From Strongyloides papillosus (Eukaryota; Nematoda; Chromadorea; Rhabditida; Strongyloididae): DNA of 64,000 nt. The number at the start of each line of letters is the position of its first letter. Positions within the stretch are counted from its first letter, which is position 1. The stretch is taken from NCBI GenBank assembly GCA_005656395.1, contig SRSI01000010.1, positions 2,108,001-2,172,000 of the forward strand. The letters run 5' to 3'. Positions 58,882 to 64,000 of this stretch are shown here, piece after piece. The notes under the pieces were generated by a model, which saw nothing but the letters and a program-made list of their open reading frames with translations, did not search any database and was not told the origin of the DNA. The position numbers and the translations under genes are program-made.

Positions 58882-59704
58882 ATGTTGTTTGGAAAAAGAA
58901 ATAAAGAAAAGGATCATAAAAAAGGAAAAAAAATCCTGCCATATAGTACACATCGAAATAAACCTGTACTTGGAATACCATTACGTGAAGCTGTATATAG
59001 TAATAAAAGTCATGATGGAATTTTGGTACCAGTTATTGTGAGATTGTGTATTGACTATGTAAATGAAAATGGCCTTGATTCAGAAGGAATTTATAGAATT
59101 TCCTGTCCAAAAACGAGATTAGATGAACTAGAAAAAATGGCAAATGAGTATGGTTGGGTTCATTTTGATGAAGCTAATGAGGCAGCTGGATTATTGAAAA
59201 GGTTCTTACGACAATTACCAGAACACATATTAACAGATCAATACTTAGATGAATTTGATAAAATCTCTTCCTGTATGTTGTAATTTTAAAAAAATAATTT
59301 ATTGCTTTTTAGTATGTGAATGTAACTTTAATTATCCATGTTCCTGTTCCACTGTAAAAATGCTTCGTGATTTATTGCAAAAAATCCCAGAAGAAAATTA
59401 TTATCTTCTGGCGTACGTTTTTCTTCATGCTCAAAAAGTCGTTATGATGTCAATGATAAATAAAATGAATGTACCTGCGTTAGGTGTTTTACTTCAAGCT
59501 ATTTTAAATCTTTCCAGAAATACTGTTAGAATATTTCTACTAAATGCTTCAGATCTTTTAAACACATCAAATTTAAAAGTAAGTTTTATTAAATTTACTA
59601 TAGAAATTAAATTAGAAAAACAACAAATGTGTTTTTTTTTAAAATTTGTAATATATTTATTTTAGGTTGATTATTTGTTTGAAGATGTAATACTAAAAAA
59701 GTAA
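58882..59704 (+). CDS. RalBP1/RLIP-like RhoGAP, short form
   Basis: RalBP1-type RhoGAPs act on Rac/Cdc42 and are effectors of Ral. Exons are 58882-59272, 59313-59578 and 59666-59704, with introns of 40 and 87 nt, giving 231 aa. After a lysine-rich start (KEKDHKKGKK) comes the RhoGAP domain: KPVLGIPLREAVYSNKSHDG, VIVRLCIDYVNENGLDSEGIYRISCPKTRLDEL (arginine finger in GIYR), AAGLLKRFLRQLPEHILT and the helical second half. A cysteine-rich stretch (CECNFNYPCSC) at the second exon start is unusual. The protein ends soon after the GAP fold. The Ral-binding coiled coil of full-length RalBP1 is absent, and the stop overlaps a perfect donor-like GTAAGT. The LRR gene converges 35 bp beyond. Confidence 0.8.
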
Positions 59705-59739
59705 GTAGTCCTTAATATTTATATATGTATATATTGATA

Positions 59740-61790
59740 CTAATTTATTTGAATGGTAGAATCTCTTCTTCTATCATTAGTGTCATCCATCTCTCTAAGA
59801 TTAACAGGGTGGTGTTGAACTTTTGTTGTAGTGTTTGGTGACACTGCCGGATGTATTTTTTGATTTTTTAAATCATTTCGTACTTTCTTAACAACAATAA
59901 TTCCTAGTATAATGACAGTAGCAACTGCAAATACTACAATAAGTAATCCTTGCCATGGGACGAGACCTGAATTCGTAGGTTGATTATCCTTTGAAACAGC
60001 ATTAATATTATACATAGGCTTATCATCATCTTCTTTTGTTAGTGATTTTGTCAAATCATCTGTACTATTTCCAGCTAAAATTGTAATATCTTCAATATTA
60101 AATGCCTCTGTTGTCGATTCAATAATTTCCATAGATGTTGTTGCTGGAGGTAATGTTGTAAAATCTTTTGAAGGATCATAGTTTTCAAGTTTATCAACTT
60201 CTAATTCCATTATTTTTTGTTTTTCAAGTTTGAAAGGTCTGTTACATAGAGTGTTATTAGATTGTTTAAGGAAAAATTCTACTTTGAATTTTGTTGCTAT
60301 TTCATATTTTTTCTCGATAGCTCTTTTTATATTTGCAATCTCCTTATCACACAACCATGGGTTGTTAGATAAATCAATTTCAATAATTGCTTCCATTTTA
60401 TCGATTATTGAAGAGTCAAGTTTTGTTATTTTGTTACCATTTAAATATATTTTTTTTAAGGAAAATTCTTGTTGAGCAAATGTATTTTTATCTATTTCTT
60501 CAAGCATACAGTTAGATAAATCAACAACTTCTAAAGAGGCTAATTGTTCAAAAAGTTTATCATCTATATCTTTGATAGCTGTTGATGAAGCATTAAATTT
60601 TTGTAGCATTACTAATTCACTTAAAGCATTTGGGTCGATTTTTTTTAGCAATTTATTTTCCGCTAAGTTTAATTCTTTCAAAGTTTTACCTAACTTCTGG
60701 AAACTTGATTTATTTAGCATTTTTAATTCATTGAAAGATAGATCTAGAACTTTTAATTTATCTAAGCCATCCCACATATCAGGATTGAAACTTTTTAGGT
60801 AGTTTCCTGCCAATGATAAATGAGTTAAGTTATGAAGTTCTTGAAATGCATTAACTGAAATATTTTCTATTAAATTGACTCTTAAATCTAAAATTCTTAA
60901 GTTAGGTAAATCTTTAAAAGTAGTTTTGTTTATAGAATTTAAGCTACACCCAGCTAGACTTAATTCTTCTAGATTTGTTAATTTAGAAAAAAAATTATCG
61001 CTGATTGTTGAAAGGCCATCAATAGCGGCAAAATCTATTGCCTTTAAATTTCCCATTTTTGAAATCTCATCCATCAAACTTTTGCTTGCGTGGTTATGAT
61101 GACCAATTTTTAAGGTTTCTAATCTCACTAAACTACTTAAAGTATCTTTATCCATTTCACTAATAAAATTTCCAGCCAAGTTTAAATATTCTAATGACAT
61201 GTAGTTATTGGAAAAATCTTCTTTTGAAATATTTGATATTTTATTATCGGATAATGAAAGTGCTTTTAAACCATTAAGTTTTGAAATAGATGCAGGGATT
61301 TTTTCTAAATTACAGTTTTCTATAAATATACTCTCTAAAAGTTGGAGATTATTAAATGCTTCATTAAGATTTGTACGTCCCCGACAATTAGACATTTCAA
61401 ATTCAATTAATTGAGGTGTTAGGTTTGATAAAAATCCGTCTGATAAAGTGAAATCAGAAACGTTGGCATTTCTTATAGATATCTATAAATGAAAAAAATA
61501 TATGAGTGATATATATTATAATTACATACAGTTTCTACGGTATTATTTGAAGAGTTTATGGCATCAATAGTTTGTTTAAGATTATTAGAATTTGATCCAA
61601 AAAGGCAAACAATATCGTATAGCTCTCTTTCATTACGGTTACAAAAACAAAAGTTTTCTGTAACACTCTTTGGGTTTCCCTCATTTATGAGAACAAATTC
61701 ATTTGTAGATAAACATCCTTGAATTGATGAAAAATAAGCCTTTTTAAAAAATATAAACAATATAAAAAATAAGTTAAACCAGCTTTTCAT
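59740..61790 (-). CDS. Extracellular leucine-rich-repeat single-pass membrane protein
   Basis: Exon 1 is 61530-61790 and exon 2 is 59740-61482, with a 47-nt intron, giving 667 aa. The start MKSWFNLFFILFIFF gives a signal peptide. A TTATTACAG acceptor-like site lies just before this ATG, so it is preferred to an in-frame ATG 21 nt further out. After an N-terminal cysteine cap come about a dozen LRRs (pattern LxxLxLxxNxIxxI, for example LEYLNLAGNFISEM, LRILDLRVNLIENI, LKVLDLSFNELKML). A cysteine-containing C-cap (NPWLCDKEIANI), a T/E-rich stalk, a transmembrane helix (GLLIVVFAVATVIILGIIVV) and a cytoplasmic tail of about 45 residues follow. It is a nematode eLRRon-type receptor or matrix organiser; the ligand cannot be inferred. 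Confidence 0.85.
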
Positions 61791-62400
61791 TCTGTAATAA
61801 TGGTAAAACATGAAAGAAAAATTAAATACATATTTATACTAGATAATTTTTAATTTTTAAAATGTATTTATTCGTAAAATAATTACACTATAATATAGTA
61901 AAATAACATATCAATATATTTTAAAATCTTTTTTGACTTAAACGACTTTCATTAAAATTAATTTAAAATTTAGTTATATCAATTTAAACAATGATATAAC
62001 AATTATTAGTAAATGAAAATCATTATACTTTATGACCTAATTTGTATTTTTAACAATTACGTTTCATTATCTAAGAAGGAGATTCTGATAATATAGTTAA
62101 CTTTCAGCTGAGATATTTAAGAATACAATAGATTTAGTAATGATGCGTTAATATATGCAATGTAATTCAGGATATTTAGAAATACTAGATAATATTAAGT
62201 GAAATATAGTATCAAAACAAGACGTTCAACTAAATAGGAACAATTTTATTGTGTATGAATTCTACCACTCTATATGATTATTTTACATAAACATTAACAA
62301 TCTCATATACCACATGATAATCAAATAATAATGAAAAACTTTAAATAGTAAAAGTTATTACATTTTAATTATACTATTTCATTTAAGATATAAATTACCT
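61791..62400. other. Divergent upstream region, no gene seen
   Basis: A 610-bp AT-rich region between the opposed starts of the LRR receptor and the coiled-coil gene. Likely promoters only. Confidence 0.5.
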
Positions 62401-63151
62401 ATGGATACACATATGATTAAAGAATGTATGCCTACAACTGAAATTGATCTAAAAGATGAGTTGAACAAACAAGAAAGTTATCTTCAGGAATTAAAGATTC
62501 AGGTTAGTTTCTAAATATATATGTATATATTGTATGATTGTTTTAACATTTTACGCATATTTAGATGGCAGAATTGAATGGAAAATTAAAAGGTGACGAA
62601 AGAAAAAGACGAGAAAATGATATTAAAAATGTACAAGGAAATATAGAAGCTATAAATAAACAAGTAAGTTTTATTACGTCTCATTGTACTAAATTATGTA
62701 GTTAAAATTGTTACCTACAAAAAATAATTTCGAAAATAATAAAGTGGTTGATGATCAACAAAAATCATTAGATATAGAAATGAATGGTATATTAAATTCT
62801 AATGAAAAATGTAGTACAAAACATAATGTATTTGAAGAGAAGCATTTAATTGAAATAAATTCAATATTTCAAAATGAATTGGCGGAGGAGAAAGAAAAAA
62901 TTGCAAAACTCGTTGTTGATCTTAATAATAAACTTCAAAAATTACAAATGTATGCCATAATATCTTCAAATGTCAAATTATTGACAGAAGAGGAAGAAGA
63001 ATATTGGAAAATGGAATGTGAGAAAGAAAATGAAAAAAGGAGAATTTTATTGACGGAGATTCATAGTTTACGCGACGAATGTGCAATGTTACGGGCTTCC
63101 ATTGAACAATGCAATTTAGATTCAAAAAATTATCTTCAAACAAACATTTAA
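62401..63151 (+). CDS. Coiled-coil protein of unknown function (216 aa)
   Basis: Three exons were assembled: 62401-62502, 62565-62663 and 62702-63151. Introns are 62 and 38 nt, GTTAGT and GTAAGT donors, ATTTAG and ATGTAG acceptors, all phase 0. The product is nearly all helix: K/E/L/I-rich with heptad-like spacing at about 20-70 (LKDELNKQESYLQELKIQMAEL) and about 110-205 (ELAEEKEKIAKLVVDLNNKLQKL, ECEKENEKRRILLTEIHSLRDECAMLRASIEQC). There is an N-rich gap between. No signal peptide or membrane segment is present. The preserved frame over two introns makes it a real gene. I do not recognise the family; structural or cytoskeletal roles are possible but not shown. Confidence 0.75.
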
Positions 63152-63645
63152 TATTAAATAAATGTAGTTATACATATAAAGCTATATTAGTAATATAATT
63201 TGTATTAACACAAAAAAAAATATACGCCTGAAAACAAAACAAATTATTTAAATTAGGATAAAGTAACAAAAGTGTATTTCAAATTTCTTTTTTGTGGCTG
63301 TCTTAAAACCTGTTTTAAGATTTATATTCTTTACAGTGATCGTAAATAATTAATTTTAAATTTTGATTATATGTATACAACTTTCTCTGAAGATATTTTT
63401 TTACCTGATTTAATGGAATGAATCATAAAAAATTGCGGCTAAAATTATATTGTTGGCAAGTAAAATAATTACACCAACAAAAAATGTATGACACACAAAA
63501 AATCTTTAAATAAAAATCATAAATTTAAGTTTGCGAATATTTGTTAAAAAAAATACACAATTACCAATTTAAGTAACCTATTCATTTTATTAACAATATG
63601 GAGTGAAGGTTTAAATTAATAACAACTCAATTAACAATAAACCAA
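63152..63645. other. Convergent 3' flanks, no gene seen
   Basis: AT-rich spacer between the coiled-coil gene (+) and the partial gene (-) at the right edge. It contains AATAAA-type hexamers on both strands. Confidence 0.5.
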
Positions 63646-64000
63646 CTATTTATACAATTCTTTTTTACAACGTTCAGACATTAGCTTTTGCGTTTGACTT
63701 TCTATTACTTCTTCTACAGATTTCTCACGTTTAATAAGACGTATCTAAAAATTATAGATTAAAGATTTTTGTGTAATTAAAAAGATATAATCGACTTACT
63801 CTATTAAGGATGGTCTTTAATTCGTAATCAGAGGAATCTTTGCTAGATAGATCACTGTACATCTTTTTGTTCTCATCTAAGCATCTTTCAATTATGTTAT
63901 AACGTTCTTGTTGTAGTTTTTTAAATTCATCTTCAATTTGAGAACAAATTGACGATACATCATTACTCTTTTGTGAAAATGATTTTGTTGGGATTTCACA
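63646..64000 (-). CDS. 3' part of an unidentified coiled-coil gene, cut by the window edge
   Basis: Two exons are visible: 63800-64000 (open to the edge) and 63646-63744, ending in TAG at 63646-63648. A 55-nt intron separates them (GTAAGT donor, TTTTTAG acceptor, phase 0). The visible 99 residues are polar and helical (DEFKKLQQERYNIIERCLDENKKMYSDL, then REKSVEEVIESQTQKLMSERCKKEL), so they probably form a coiled coil. The start and any defining domain are outside the window. The piece is too short for the whole gene to show in a simple ORF search, but the splice signals and frame support it. Confidence 0.65.

Noticed and set aside
1..64000. Bacterial-type systems, CRISPR arrays, integrated viruses, transposase genes
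   Set aside because: No repeats with spacers, no transposase, integrase or reverse transcriptase motifs, and no prokaryotic gene organisation were seen on either strand.

Overview
The window is nuclear DNA of a nematode. The non-coding sequence is extremely AT-rich. Introns are mostly tiny (about 33-60 nt), with GTAAGT/GTATGT-like donors and TTTTAG/TTTCAG acceptors. Neighbouring genes on one strand are often only 90-220 bp apart. The protein set is animal and includes typically nematode families: Kunitz plus CC-ending cysteine-repeat proteins, a Sulfotransfer_2-type tandem pair, and an SG-dipeptide secreted protein. The AT bias with few, short introns suggests a clade IV nematode such as the Strongyloididae. 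That placement is inference; no marker here proves it.

Layout, left to right. 1-264 is the tail of a gene cut by the window edge. A small two-exon gene of unknown function lies at 2.7 kb. NEDD8-activating E1 subunit UBA3 (-) and sideroflexin (+) are divergent around 4.4-5.3 kb. TIPIN (-) and NOM1 (+) share a 159-bp divergent promoter at 8 kb, and NOM1 shows an apparent reading-frame break. A 5.4-kb gene-free stretch precedes an E-protein bHLH factor (daughterless/HLH-2 type). Five minus-strand genes follow: WDR11, TMEM256-like, eEF1A, exocyst SEC8 and the cap hypermethylase TGS1. At 30-35.6 kb are a secreted protein with SGEGSGE sites and an ARHGAP20-like PH/RA/RhoGAP protein. Heat shock factor, phosducin-like, NPRL3 and a secreted Kunitz multi-domain protein run in series on the plus strand (37.8-43.8 kb). 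Next on the minus strand are two tandem sulfotransferases, an Eyes-absent homologue with a mutated catalytic motif, an ornithine carrier (SLC25A15) and an ULP/SENP SUMO protease. A myotubularin (MTMR6-8 type, FYVE-like tail) and a class II HDAC run in series on the plus strand. Last come a RalBP1-like RhoGAP lacking the usual C-terminus, an LRR membrane receptor, a coiled-coil protein, and a minus-strand gene cut by the right edge.

Most of this is ordinary eukaryotic housekeeping: neddylation, rRNA processing, replication-fork protection, exocytosis, capping, translation, amino-acid sensing, phosphoinositide and acetyl-lysine metabolism. All exon structures below were built by hand: reading frame was checked across each splice junction and the product compared with what I recall of the family. 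No prokaryotic systems, CRISPR arrays, rRNA or tRNA genes, or transposon ORFs were recognised. The most unusual observations are an EYA protein whose haloacid-dehalogenase catalytic acids are substituted, altered P-loop residues in the myotubularin, the NOM1 frame break, a GAG-attachment-like secreted protein, a SUMO protease with tandem SIM-like motifs, and several probable operons.
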